Of a DNA stretch of 64,000 nucleotides, positions 1 to 9,949 are shown piece by piece (the first letter of the stretch is position 1; each line of letters opens with the position of its first letter). Origin of the DNA: Gemmatimonadota bacterium (lineage in GTDB: Bacteria > Gemmatimonadota > Gemmatimonadetes > Gemmatimonadales > Gemmatimonadaceae); contig JADJAD010000009.1 of assembly GCA_016704465.1 (NCBI GenBank), forward strand, positions 310,001-374,000. Reading direction: 5' to 3'. The notes beneath the pieces are model-generated. The model was given only the letters and a program-made list of their open reading frames with translations, did not search any database and was not told the DNA's origin. A program made the position numbers and the translations under genes.

Positions 1-2
1 CC

Positions 3-2525
3 CGGAAGACGTCGGACGCGGCGGCGAAGGCGCTGATCGCCGACGGCAAGCCGATCTACTGGCTCACCAGCGGGATGCACTCGCCCGAAACCGGTGGGCC
101 CGAGACGTTGCAGGAGCTGGCGTACCGGCTGATCGTGGAGGAGACGCCGTATGTGCAAACGATTCGCAACAACGTGATCACCTTCATCACGCCGGTCATC
201 GAGGTGGACGGGCGCGAGAAGCACGTGGACACGTACTACTACAACAAGAAGCTGGCGCGCGGCGACACGCGGTTGCCGTTGATGTACTGGGGCAAGTACG
301 TCGCGCACGACAACAACCGCGACAACATGGGGCAGTTCCTCAAGCTGTCGCAGCACGTGAACCGCTTCTTCCTCGAGTGGCACCCGCCGATCATGCACGA
401 CCTGCATGAGGCGTCGAACTACCTGTACGCGTCCACCGGGACGGGGCCGTACAACGAGGCGCTCGACCCGATCACCATCGACGAGTGGTGGCTGCTGGCC
501 AAGACCGAGGTGATGGAGCTGACCAAGCGCGGCGTGCCGGGCGTCTGGACCTACGGCTTCTACGACGGCTGGGTGCCGAACTACATGTTCTTTGCCGCCC
601 ACGCGCACAACGCGACCGGTCGCTTCTACGAGGTGCAGAGCTACGGGCCCGACACCAGCACGGTGCGGTTGGGCGCGACGCAGACGAGCCGCGAGTGGTT
701 CCGGCCGAACCCGCCGCTCCCCAGCATCAAGTGGGGGCCGCGCAACAACGTCAACATCCAGCAGTCGGCCATCCTCATCGCGCTGAACCACGTCGCGAAG
801 AACAAGGAGACCTACCTCGAGAACTACTGGCTCAAGAACAAGCGCCAGGTGGCGAAGGGGAAGGCCGGGCCGACGTACGCGTGGGTCATTCCGGCCGCCC
901 AGCGCCGCAAGGGCGAGGTGGCCGAGGTCGTGAATGCCCTGCGGGTGCAAGGGCTCGAGTTCCACACGGCCACCCGCGCCTTCAAGGCCGGTACGGTGGA
1001 CGTGAAGGCGGGAGACTACATCATTCGTGCCGACCAGCCGTACCGCATCATCCCGGAGATGTACTTCTCGGTGCAGAACTTCGCCCCGGGCAACCCGCGT
1101 CCGTATGACGACACGGGGTGGACGTTCCAGCTCACGCGCAACTTCAAGGTGAGCGAGGTGGCCGACTCGTCGGTGCTGGTGCAGGCGATGACCATGGTGA
1201 CGCGCGACGTCGCGGCTCCCGGCGGGATCGAGGGGACCGGCGCGGTCGTGGTGGTCGAACACACCACCGACAACAACCTGGTGAAGTTCCGCTTTGCCCA
1301 CCCGACGGTGCGCATGCTGGCCGCCGAGGACGACTTCACCCTGAACGGCAAGTCGTTCCGGGCCGGGTCGTTCATCATCCCGGCCGCCGACCGTGCCAGC
1401 CTCGAGCCCTCGCTCCGTGACCTCGGGCTCTCGGCGTGGGCAGTGGCAGCGGCGCCGCAGGTGCCGACCCACGACCTGGACGTGCCCCGCATCGGCTACG
1501 TGCACTCCTGGCAGCGCACGCAGGACGAAGGGTGGGTGCGGGCGGCCTTCGACACCTACGGGGTCCCCTACACGTACTTTGCCGACCAGAAGCTGCGCGA
1601 CGGCAACTTGCGTGCACGCTACGACGTGATCGTCTATCCGCACGTCGGCGGCTCGTCGATCGCCCAGGTGAACGGCATCGCGAAGACCACGGCGACTCCG
1701 CTGCCCTACCGCAAGTCGGCCGAGACGCCGAACCTTGGCGCGCTGGACCAGTCGGACGACATTCGCGGTGGCATGGGAATCGAGGGGCTGGCCGAACTGG
1801 CGAAGTTCGTGCGGGAGGGGGGGACGCTGCTGGTCGAAGGGTCGACCACGACCATCTTCCCCGAGTTTGGACTCACGACGGGGATCACGATCGAGGAGCC
1901 GGCGGCGCTTTTCGCCCGCGGGTCGATCATGCGCGGACTGATCGCCGACCGGAAGAGCCCCATCGTGTACGGCTACGACGGCGCCCAGCTACCGGTGTAC
2001 TTCAACCAGGGGCCCGTGATCAGCGCCGGCGGCGGTGGCCTTCCGCCGCAGCTGGCGGCGTTCCTCGGCGGCGGCGGTGGGCCGAGCCAGAACGTGACGC
2101 CCATGGCGACGCGCCTGCGCTTGTCGGAATACGAGGCCGACTCGAGTGCTGGCAAGCCGGACGCGGGGCGAGGTGCCACGGACGATGTCGCGGCGATCCG
2201 GGCGATGGCGTCGCAGTTCGGGATGAATCTGGACGAGGGGCGTCCGCGGGTGGTCATGTCCTTTCCCACCGATGCGACCCAGATGCTCCTGTCGGGGACG
2301 TTGCAGAACGGGCAGCTGCTGTCGGGACGTGCACAGGTCGTCGACGCCACGGTTGGAAAGGGGCACGTGGTGATGTTCGGCATTCGACCGTTCTGGCGCT
2401 GGCAGACGCAGGGGACGTACTTCCTCGGCTTCAACACGATCCTCAACTGGAATGACCTCGATGCCGGCAAGGCGAGCGCGACCGCGCGTCCGGCCGCCGG
2501 CGCCACGCCGCCCGGTCGGCCGTAG
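3..2525 (+). CDS. M14-family zinc carboxypeptidase, 5' end outside the window
   Basis: The frame is already open at the first bases of the window, so the N-terminus is missing. Position 75 is only an internal Met. The HSPE motif just after it matches the HxxE zinc ligands of M14 carboxypeptidases, and the HDLHE segment about 105 residues on can supply the third zinc histidine. The preceding text (IYWLTSGMHSPETGGPE) and the later HDNNRDNMG stretch are typical of long M14-like proteins in this type of bacterium. The remaining ~600 residues form a C-terminal region without clear catalytic motifs, possibly GATase-like, ending in a low-complexity Ala/Pro tail. Such proteins are usually exported; the signal peptide would lie upstream. 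The neighbours (esterase, SusC/SusD) fit extracytoplasmic peptide use. Family call is confident, substrate unknown. Confidence 0.82.
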   Translation, partial: RKTSDAAAKALIADGKPIYWLTSGMHSPETGGPETLQELAYRLIVEETPYVQTIRNNVITFITPVIEVDGREKHVDTYYYNKKLARGDTRLPLMYWGKYVAHDNNRDNMGQFLKLSQHVNRFFLEWHPPIMHDLHEASNYLYASTGTGPYNEALDPITIDEWWLLAKTEVMELTKRGVPGVWTYGFYDGWVPNYMFFAAHAHNATGRFYEVQSYGPDTSTVRLGATQTSREWFRPNPPLPSIKWGPRNNVNIQQSAILIALNHVAKNKETYLENYWLKNKRQVAKGKAGPTYAWVIPAAQRRKGEVAEVVNALRVQGLEFHTATRAFKAGTVDVKAGDYIIRADQPYRIIPEMYFSVQNFAPGNPRPYDDTGWTFQLTRNFKVSEVADSSVLVQAMTMVTRDVAAPGGIEGTGAVVVVEHTTDNNLVKFRFAHPTVRMLAAEDDFTLNGKSFRAGSFIIPAADRASLEPSLRDLGLSAWAVAAAPQVPTHDLDVPRIGYVHSWQRTQDEGWVRAAFDTYGVPYTYFADQKLRDGNLRARYDVIVYPHVGGSSIAQVNGIAKTTATPLPYRKSAETPNLGALDQSDDIRGGMGIEGLAELAKFVREGGTLLVEGSTTTIFPEFGLTTGITIEEPAALFARGSIMRGLIADRKSPIVYGYDGAQLPVYFNQGPVISAGGGGLPPQLAAFLGGGGGPSQNVTPMATRLRLSEYEADSSAGKPDAGRGATDDVAAIRAMASQFGMNLDEGRPRVVMSFPTDATQMLLSGTLQNGQLLSGRAQVVDATVGKGHVVMFGIRPFWRWQTQGTYFLGFNTILNWNDLDAGKASATARPAAGATPPGRP

Positions 2526-2617
2526 GAGGCCTCCGCGCGGCCGCGGCCGTTCGTCATGCGGACGCCTGAGGTGATGCGCAGCCACGATCTTCTTCCACCC
2601 TTGGCCCGACGACTCCC

Positions 2618-4246
2618 ATGAAGGCAGCGTACGTTCTGGCGGCACTACTGGTCGCCACGGTCATGCAGGCGCAAACACCGACGGGATGGCCGTCGGGTCG
2701 GGCGCGGGCACGATTCGACGTCACCATTCCGGCGTCGGTGCGACCCGAGGCGACGACGGGACGTCTCTTCGTGATCCTCGCGCGCAACAACGACACGGAA
2801 CCGCGGTTCCAGGTCGGCCGGATCGGGTCGCCCATGTTTGCCCGCGACTTCGAGCGCGTGGCGCCCGGCGGGGTGGCGACGGTGGGCGGGACCGACCTTG
2901 GACACCCGGTCTGGGACATGGCGGAGATCCCCGCCGGCGAGTACTGGGTGCAGGCGGTGGTGAACGTCTACACCGAGTTCCCCCGCGCCGACGGGAAGGT
3001 GCTGTGGATGCACGATGACCAGTGGGAGGGGCAGCAGTGGACTCGCTCCCCCGGCAACCTGTATTCCGTGCCGCAGAAGGTGACCTTCGATCCGCTGAAG
3101 GGCGGGGTGGTTCGGCTGGCGGCCGACCAGAAGATCCCGCCGATCGCGGTGCCGGCCAATACCGCGTGGGTCGAGCGGTTTCGCTTCGAGTCGCCGTCGC
3201 TTTCCAAGTTCTGGGGGCGGCCGATCTACCTCGGGGCGACGATTCTCCTGCCGCGCGACTATCATCGCGGCACGACCGCCTATCCGGTCCTGTACGAGCA
3301 GGGGCACTTCGCGGCCGGGAACCCCATGCGGTGGGAGGAGGGGAGCGAACTGGGCAAGGACTGGATGCGCGACGACTTCCCTCGCGTCCTGGTCGTGACC
3401 TTCCAGCATCCGACGCCGTACTTCGACGACTCGTACGTGGTCAACTCCGTGAACAACGGGCCGTACGGCGATGCGATCATGCGCGAGCTGATTCCCGAGG
3501 TGGAGAAGCGCTATCGGACGATCAAGGAGCCGTGGGCGCGCTGGCTGCACGGGGGATCGACCGGGGGGTGGGAAGCGTTGGCGCTGCAGATCTTCAACCC
3601 GGACTTCTTCGGCGGCACGTGGGCGTACTGTCCCGATCCGGTCACGTTCACCGACGTGGAAGGGATCAACATCTACAAGGATACCAACGCGTACTACAAG
3701 CAGATCACCGAGTGGCACCGCACCCCCACCATCAACTCGCGGGAGATCAACGGCGAGGTTCGGCAGACCTCGCAGCAGCGCAACTGGATGGAGCTGGTCA
3801 ACGGCACGCGTGGCCGCTCGGGACACCAGCTCGACATCTGGTCCGCCACGTATGGCCCGCTGGGTGCGGACGGGTACTTCAAGCCCGTCTTCGACAAGAA
3901 GACCGGGGTCGTCGATCGGAGCGTCGCGGAGTACTGGCGCGAGCACTACGACCTGCTGTATTACCTGCAACGCAACTGGAAGACCGTCGGCCCGAAGCTC
4001 GTGGACAAGCTGCACATCTACACGGGCGACGCCGACACGTACTTCCTCGACCGGGCCACGCGCGAGATGGAGGCGTGGATGAAGACCACCGAGGCGCCGC
4101 ACTACGAGGGTTACTTCCTGTACGGCGACCAGAAGCCGCATTGCTGGAGCGGGCCGGTGTCGCCGTCGCAGCGCCTCAAGGAAATGGCGATGCACGGGTT
4201 GCGGCACATGCCGACAGGGGCAACGGCCCCGTGGTGGAAGTACTGA
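2618..4246 (+). CDS. Secreted esterase-like alpha/beta hydrolase
   Basis: The 542-residue protein starts with a signal peptide ending near VMQAQ. Residues ~25-160 form a beta-rich N-terminal region. Residues ~200-540 look like an esterase D/feruloyl-esterase type alpha/beta hydrolase: YPVLYEQGHF on an early strand, a nucleophile elbow HGGSTGGWEA with Ser about residue 314, and a late His in the segment before the C-terminus. The reaction would be hydrolysis of an ester or similar bond in the periplasm or outside the cell. The gene lies 92 bp after the carboxypeptidase and 61 bp before the SusC gene, so it may belong to the same uptake locus. The substrate cannot be read from the sequence; an enzymatically inactive member is possible. 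Confidence 0.65.
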   Translation: MKAAYVLAALLVATVMQAQTPTGWPSGRARARFDVTIPASVRPEATTGRLFVILARNNDTEPRFQVGRIGSPMFARDFERVAPGGVATVGGTDLGHPVWDMAEIPAGEYWVQAVVNVYTEFPRADGKVLWMHDDQWEGQQWTRSPGNLYSVPQKVTFDPLKGGVVRLAADQKIPPIAVPANTAWVERFRFESPSLSKFWGRPIYLGATILLPRDYHRGTTAYPVLYEQGHFAAGNPMRWEEGSELGKDWMRDDFPRVLVVTFQHPTPYFDDSYVVNSVNNGPYGDAIMRELIPEVEKRYRTIKEPWARWLHGGSTGGWEALALQIFNPDFFGGTWAYCPDPVTFTDVEGINIYKDTNAYYKQITEWHRTPTINSREINGEVRQTSQQRNWMELVNGTRGRSGHQLDIWSATYGPLGADGYFKPVFDKKTGVVDRSVAEYWREHYDLLYYLQRNWKTVGPKLVDKLHIYTGDADTYFLDRATREMEAWMKTTEAPHYEGYFLYGDQKPHCWSGPVSPSQRLKEMAMHGLRHMPTGATAPWWKY

Positions 4247-4307
4247 CCGTGCCGTCGGCGGGTCGAATCGATTGTCGAACACCAGACCCTATCTCCACAG
4301 AGGAATC

Positions 4308-7277
4308 ATGCGACGAGTATTGTTGGCGCTGATGGCGAGCGGGTGGCTCGCCGGCGGCACGGTCGCGGCACAGAACGCGACCCGTCAGGTCACGGGGACA
4401 GTGGTCGAGGAGGGAAGCAATGCGCCGATTCCCTCGGCGCAGCTGCAAGTGCGCGGGACCACGGTCGGGGCGCTGTCGCGTGCCGACGGGTCCTTCACGA
4501 TCACCGCGCCCACGGGTGAGGTCGTGCTCGACGTCCGGCGGCTCGGCTACCCGCCGGTCAGCGTGACGGTCGCGGCCGGCGCGTCCACGGTGCAGATCGT
4601 CATGCGGAAGGACGCGCTCAAGCTCGACCAGGTGGTCATCACCGGGCAGGCGACGGGTATCTCGCGCCGCAACCTGCCCAACTCGGTGGCGAGCGTGAGT
4701 GCCGAGCAGGTCTCGAAGGTGTCGTCGCCGTCGGTGGATCAGGCGCTGCAGGGCAAGGTGGCCGGTGCGCAGATCTCCACCAGCACCGGGGCGCCCGGGG
4801 GCGGAAACCGCGTGCGCATCCGCGGCATCTCGTCGATTCTCGGGAGCGCGCAGCCGTTGTATGTCATCGACGGCGTCATCACCAGCGACGTCGGCATCGG
4901 ACAGGGGACGAACCTCGTGACGCGCGCCTCCGGCAGCGCGATCTCGGCCATCACGCAGGAGGCGCCGGTCAACCGCATCTCGGACATCAACCCCAACGAC
5001 ATCGAGTCGATCGACGTGCTCAAGGGATCGGCCGCGGCGGCGATCTACGGATCGAAGGCGTCGGGCGGCGTCATCATCATCACGACCAAGCGGGGGGCGG
5101 CTGGACGGCCGCAGTTCAACCTGCGCACGGGGCTCGGGACGGGGCGTCTCGCGTACCGCAACGGCCAGCGCAAGTTCCTGACGGTCGAAGATGCGACCAA
5201 GGCGTTCGGCCCGCTCGCGGCGAGCTTCTATGACCCCAACCGCGAGCTCGACTACGAAGACCTCGCCTACGGCAACGAGCCGCTCAACCGCGAGGCGACG
5301 CTGTCGGTAAGCGGCGGCTCGCAGGACACGCGCTATTTCATCTCGGGCAATGCCCGCCGCGAGGAAGGGATCGTCAAGAACACCTACTCGCAGAAGATGG
5401 GACTGCGGATCAACGTCGACCAACGTCTCAGCGAGCGCATGGAACTGCAGGTGGGCACTGAGGTGCTGCGCACGCTTGGCGATCGCGGACTGTTTGGCAA
5501 CGACAACGCCGGCAACTCGATTGCCTACACGCTGACCAAGATTCCCAGCTTCCTCGACCTGCGACAGAAGGCGGACGGGTCGTGGCCGGTGAACCCGTTC
5601 TACAACTCGAACCCGCTGCACACGATCGACCTGATCAAGAACGAGGAAGGCGTGTGGCGCAACATCTCGACGGCGCGCCTCACCTGGGACCTGCTCGCGA
5701 CCAAGAAGCAGGAGCTGCGCTTCGTGGGCTTCGGCGGGACCGACGTGCTGAACCAGGCGAACGAGGTCTACTCGTCGCCCGTGCTGCAGTACGAGCCGCT
5801 GGACGGCTTGCCGGGCACGTCGACGGTCGGGGCGGCCAACAACACGCAGGCGAACGTGAACCTGAACCTGGTGCACGTCTGGCGCCCGCTCACGCGATGG
5901 ACGGCGACCACCCAGTTCGGGACGCAGTACGAACGCCGGAAGTTCAACGAGTCGCGCGCCTCGGCGCAGAACCTGCTCGGCGGGCTCGAGGTGGTCACGT
6001 CGGGGACGGTGCGCGACGTGGCCGAGAGCCGCGTGCTGACCGAGGACTTCGGCCTGTTCGGGCAGACCGAGCTGTTGTACAACGATCGACTCTTCCTCAC
6101 GTTGGGGGCGCGCGCCGATCGCAGCTCCAACAACGGCGATGCCGGGCAGTTCTACCTGTTTCCCAAGGCCTCGGCGTCGTATCGCCTGCCGGGGCTCATG
6201 CCGGGCCTGGTGGATGAACTCAAGTTGCGCATTGCCTATGGCGAGACCGGCAACCAACCGTTGTACGGCCAGCGCTTCACGGCGCTCGCGTCGTCGAACA
6301 TCGGCGGGCTGGGCGCGTTCCGCATTGGCACGGGGCTGGGCGCGGCCGACATCCGGCCGGAACGCCAGCGCGAGTTCGAGGCGGGCATCGATGCGACGAT
6401 CTTCGGCAACCGCGGCACGATGGACTTCACCGGCTTCCAGCGCAACATCTCCGACCTGCTGATCACGCGCACGCTGCCGCCGACCAGCGGGTACAGCTCG
6501 GAGATCTCCAACGGGGCGGAGATGAAGGTGTGGGGGCTCGAGGCGTCGGTGTCGGTGAACCCGGTGCAGCGCGCCGGCCTCACCTGGAACACGCGCCTGA
6601 ACTGGGGGATGAACCGCAGTGAGATCACGAGCCTCCCGGTCCCGGCCTTCCTGCTGGGCACCTTCCAGGTGGGCGCCGTGCGCGTGGAGAAGGGGAAGTC
6701 GGCGACACAGCTCATCGGCAACGACACGCTGCCGCAGTCGCCGCGCACGCTCTACCCCAACGGCGTCCTCATGGGCGACGGCAACCCGGACTGGACCGCC
6801 GGATGGTCGAACGAGGTCCGCATGGGGCCGTTCTCGGCCTACGCACTGCTCGATCACCAGCAGGGGGGGATGCTGGCGAACGGGACGTGGCGCCACTACG
6901 ACCTGGGGCAGAACTCGCGCGACTTCGACGACCCGGGACCGGTGGCCGGCCAGAAGCTGGGCGACTACCGCCGCAGCACGTACCTCGTCGTGACGGGGAT
7001 CTACTACCAGCAGACGACCTACACCAAGCTGCGCGAAGTGACGCTGGGCTATGACCTGCCGGCGTCGCTGGTGCAGCGTGCCTGGGGACGCGCGCAGAGC
7101 GCCCGCCTGCAGCTGTCGGGACGCAACCTGTACTGGTGGACCGACTACCGGGGCGGCGATCCGGAAGCGCAGAACTTCGGCGCCGGCAACGTGCCGGATG
7201 CCGTCCAGCGCAACCGCGAGTTGGCGCCGTATCCCGCCAGCCGCACCTTCTGGCTCAACTTCAACGTGGAGTTCTGA
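4308..7277 (+). CDS. SusC/RagA-type TonB-linked outer-membrane transporter
   Basis: About 989 residues. The ATG at 4308 is preferred over the upstream TTG at 4272 because AGAGGA precedes it and the signal peptide (MRRVLLALMASG to VAAQ) then starts cleanly. Order of parts: signal peptide; a carboxypeptidase-regulatory-like beta domain (~25-100); a TonB plug with the family text RIRGISSILG and PLYVIDGV (~165-195) and AAIYGSKASGGVIIITTKRG (~245-265); then a long beta-barrel ending in aromatic NFNVEF. It imports a nutrient across the outer membrane with energy from TonB. The lid partner SusD follows 3 bp after the stop. The peptidase and esterase neighbours suggest peptide or oligomer uptake, which is inference. 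Confidence 0.93.
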   Translation: MRRVLLALMASGWLAGGTVAAQNATRQVTGTVVEEGSNAPIPSAQLQVRGTTVGALSRADGSFTITAPTGEVVLDVRRLGYPPVSVTVAAGASTVQIVMRKDALKLDQVVITGQATGISRRNLPNSVASVSAEQVSKVSSPSVDQALQGKVAGAQISTSTGAPGGGNRVRIRGISSILGSAQPLYVIDGVITSDVGIGQGTNLVTRASGSAISAITQEAPVNRISDINPNDIESIDVLKGSAAAAIYGSKASGGVIIITTKRGAAGRPQFNLRTGLGTGRLAYRNGQRKFLTVEDATKAFGPLAASFYDPNRELDYEDLAYGNEPLNREATLSVSGGSQDTRYFISGNARREEGIVKNTYSQKMGLRINVDQRLSERMELQVGTEVLRTLGDRGLFGNDNAGNSIAYTLTKIPSFLDLRQKADGSWPVNPFYNSNPLHTIDLIKNEEGVWRNISTARLTWDLLATKKQELRFVGFGGTDVLNQANEVYSSPVLQYEPLDGLPGTSTVGAANNTQANVNLNLVHVWRPLTRWTATTQFGTQYERRKFNESRASAQNLLGGLEVVTSGTVRDVAESRVLTEDFGLFGQTELLYNDRLFLTLGARADRSSNNGDAGQFYLFPKASASYRLPGLMPGLVDELKLRIAYGETGNQPLYGQRFTALASSNIGGLGAFRIGTGLGAADIRPERQREFEAGIDATIFGNRGTMDFTGFQRNISDLLITRTLPPTSGYSSEISNGAEMKVWGLEASVSVNPVQRAGLTWNTRLNWGMNRSEITSLPVPAFLLGTFQVGAVRVEKGKSATQLIGNDTLPQSPRTLYPNGVLMGDGNPDWTAGWSNEVRMGPFSAYALLDHQQGGMLANGTWRHYDLGQNSRDFDDPGPVAGQKLGDYRRSTYLVVTGIYYQQTTYTKLREVTLGYDLPASLVQRAWGRAQSARLQLSGRNLYWWTDYRGGDPEAQNFGAGNVPDAVQRNRELAPYPASRTFWLNFNVEF

Positions 7278-7280
7278 CCC

Positions 7281-8675
7281 ATGCGCATCGTACACACGGC
7301 CGCCTGGCGGCGGATGTCGGTGGCGGCGCTCGTCAGCGCGGCCACACTGCTCGTGGGGTGCAAGGAAGTCACCGTCCCCAACCTCAACTCGCCGAACGTC
7401 GACGGGCTCCTGCAAGCGCCCGACGCCGGCACGGTCAACACGACGGTCATCGGCCTGCTGGTGGGGGCGCGGGCCTCGGTGGGCACGTATGCCCAGACGC
7501 TCGGGATCTTCGGTCGCGAGATGTACAACCTGGACCAGGCCGAAGCCCGCGTGGTCCTGTCGTGGCTCGTCGAGCCGCTCTCGCCCGGTGGATTCGGGGT
7601 CGACATCGGCTGGACCAATACGTATCGCCAGGTGCTCCAGGCCGAGACCATCCTCGGCGCGGTGGACAAGGTGACGAACTACACCACCGAGCAGAAGGAA
7701 GGGGTGAAGGGCTTCACGAAGACCATGCAGGCCCTCGCCTTCATGGACCAGCTGCGTGTGCGCGACACCTTCGGGATCGTGTTGCAGGTCGACCCGACGG
7801 CGCAGCAGCTGGGCGCCTTCGTCACCAAGGCGGAAGGCTACAACCGGGCAGCGGCGCTGCTGGACGAGGGGCGCGCGCACCTGAACGCCGCGGGGGCGAG
7901 CTTCGCGTTCACCCTCACGTCGGGCTTCGTCGGCTTCAACACGCCGCAGACGTTCCTGCGGGCGAATCGCGCCCTCAAGGCGCGACTCGAGGTCGAGCGG
8001 TCGGGGTGGCAGGCGGCGTTGACCGCGCTCGGTGAATCGTTCATCACCACGACGCCGGCGACGCCGGCCATGCTCGCCACGGGCGTCAATCACGTGTTCT
8101 CGACGTCGTCGGGCGATGCGCTCAATCCGATGTTCGATCCGTCGCCCCGACAGTTGGTGGCCCATCCGTCGTTCCGCGCCGACGCGCGGCTGCGTGGGGA
8201 CGGCTCGCCGGACCTGCGTGTAGTGAGCAAGGTGGCCACGAGCACCACGACGCTGACCAGCCAGGGGATCAGCTCGAACACACGGCTGAACATTGCGGCG
8301 ACCAACGTGTCACCGATTTCGCTCATCCGGAACGAGGAACTGATCCTGCTGCGGGCCGAGGCGAACATCGGGCTCGGCAACCGGGCCGCGGCCATCGCGG
8401 ACCTCAACGTGATCCGGACGGTGGCGGGCGGGCTCGCACCGCTGGCGGCAGACTTCGCCGGCGACCTGGTGGACGAGCTGCTGTACAACCGGCGGTACTC
8501 GCTCTTCGGCGAGTACGGATACCGGTGGGTGGACATGCGGAAGTACGGGCGGCTGGCCCAGCTCCCGAAGTTCGCGCCCAACCACCGCATCTACCCGATC
8601 GTCCCCCTGCCGTCGGACGAGTGCAACCAGCGCTCGCCCGAGCCCAAGGGGTGCGTCCAGGTGAGCGGTATCTAG
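7281..8675 (+). CDS. SusD/RagB-type outer-membrane lipoprotein
   Basis: The 464-residue protein has a lipoprotein signal with lipobox LVGC (Cys27). The mature start KEVTVPNLNSPN is typical of SusD-like proteins in Gemmatimonadota and Bacteroidota. The body is alpha-helical and TPR-like. The C-terminal stretch LIRNEELILLRAEANIGLGN followed by AIADLNVIRTVAGGL and LLYNRRYSLFGEYGYRWVDM is the conserved SusD signature. It is expected to cap the extracellular face of the preceding SusC barrel and bind the substrate. The gene starts 3 bp after SusC, so the two are co-transcribed. A small hairpin (GACGG-ctcg-CCGTC) about 15 bp past the stop is too weak to call a terminator. Confidence 0.92.
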   Translation: MRIVHTAAWRRMSVAALVSAATLLVGCKEVTVPNLNSPNVDGLLQAPDAGTVNTTVIGLLVGARASVGTYAQTLGIFGREMYNLDQAEARVVLSWLVEPLSPGGFGVDIGWTNTYRQVLQAETILGAVDKVTNYTTEQKEGVKGFTKTMQALAFMDQLRVRDTFGIVLQVDPTAQQLGAFVTKAEGYNRAAALLDEGRAHLNAAGASFAFTLTSGFVGFNTPQTFLRANRALKARLEVERSGWQAALTALGESFITTTPATPAMLATGVNHVFSTSSGDALNPMFDPSPRQLVAHPSFRADARLRGDGSPDLRVVSKVATSTTTLTSQGISSNTRLNIAATNVSPISLIRNEELILLRAEANIGLGNRAAAIADLNVIRTVAGGLAPLAADFAGDLVDELLYNRRYSLFGEYGYRWVDMRKYGRLAQLPKFAPNHRIYPIVPLPSDECNQRSPEPKGCVQVSGI

Positions 8676-8762
8676 TGGCGGCTGCCTAACGACGGCTCGC
8701 CGTCGAGGGGGAGAGTCGGGGGAGGCATTGTCCGGGCAGGCGCAACCGCGCAGCTTTGGGCG

Positions 8763-9801
8763 ATGCCTCCCTCGGCCGTTCGGGACCCCCTCTCCCCACT
8801 GGCCGCCATTCCCGGCGTCGCGGTCACCGCCGCGCTGGGACTGGTGGCGTGGGGTGCCGCCCTCGGCGTCGGGGCCATACCCGCGCGCCGGCATCGATGC
8901 CGTCGTGCTGGCGATCCTGGCGGGCGTCGTGGTGCGCACCGTCTGGCATCCGGCCGACTGGGCGCTGCCGGGTATCGGGGTCGCCGCGCGTCCCATGCTG
9001 GAGGTCGCCATCGTCCTGCTGGGCGTGGCGACCGATGCGCGATGGATGGCGCGGGCCGGGGCGGCGCTGGCCATCGCCATCGCGCTGACGACGGCGCTGG
9101 CGTTAGGCGCGGGGCTCGCGTGGGGGCGCGTGTTCGGCCTCCCGCCGTCCCATGCCCTGCTGGTGGCGTCGGGCAATGCCATCTGCGGCAACTCGGCCAT
9201 CGCGGCCGTCGCGTCGGTCACCGGGGCCCGGCGCGAAGAGGTCGCGTCGGCCGTGGCGTACACCGCGCTGCTGAGCCTCGCCCTGGTCCTCGCGCTCCCG
9301 TTCATTCGCGCCTGGCTCACGCTCGGCGACCTGTCGTATGGGATCGTCACCGGGCTCACCGTCTACGCGGTGCCGCAGGTGCTGGCCGCGGCGTACCCGG
9401 TCAGCATGCAGGCGGGACAGGTCGGGACGATGGTGAAGCTGGTCCGCGTCCTCATGCTCATTCCGCTCGTGACCGGCATTTCGCTCATGCGGCGCCGGCG
9501 CGAGATGGCCACCGGTGCGCGCCTGTCGTTGCGCGGGTTGGTCCCGTGGTACGTGCTCGGATTCCTCGTGGCCACCGTTGCCCGGTCGAGCGGCATGGTG
9601 CCCGACGGCGTGGCAGGCCACGCCCAGGTGGCGTCGCACGCCCTGACGATCGTGTCCATGGCGGCCCTGGGACTCGGGGTCGAGATGGAACTGCTGCGCC
9701 GGGTGGGCTGGCGCACGGCCGCGACGGCGACAGTTTCCCTGCTCACGCTGGCGGCGCTGGCGACGCTGGTGGTCATCTGGCTTCCGCGCAACGGACTGTG
9801 A
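8763..9801 (+). CDS. YeiH-family (UPF0324) membrane protein, putative sulfate exporter; reading frame shifted
   Basis: The N-terminal hydrophobic segment (MPPSAVRDPLSPLAAIPGVA to WGAALGVGAIP) is in one frame from ATG 8763. From about 8890 the protein continues in the next frame (AGIDAVVLAILAGVVVRTVW) to 9801. Removing one base within CCCGCGCGCC (8880-8889) joins them as IPA-AGIDAVV. The rest carries the family text LLVASGNAICGNSAIAAVASV and about nine further membrane helices. UPF0324/YeiH proteins are annotated as putative sulfate exporters, and the next two genes look like a sulfite dehydrogenase and its cytochrome, so a role in moving sulfur oxyanions is plausible. The shift may be a sequencing error or a real lesion. 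An alternative TTG start at 8728 in the downstream frame gives a non-family N-terminus. Confidence 0.75.
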
Positions 9802-9949
9802 CGGGTCACAGGAAGGCGGGCGCATCGCGATTGCCCGCGACTGCACCAGGGCGCGTCGTGCGCGGGGTGGCATGGCGCGTGTTGATCCGGGGTGAATCGA
9901 GCGGTGCCGTCATTCTGGCGGCGCGCGCGTCAGGCGATCAGGAGGCAAT

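Noticed and set aside
4176..8165. 1329-codon open frame on the minus strand
   Set aside because: It is antisense to the SusC/SusD genes, is Arg/His/Gln-rich with no domain, and arises from GC-rich codon bias.
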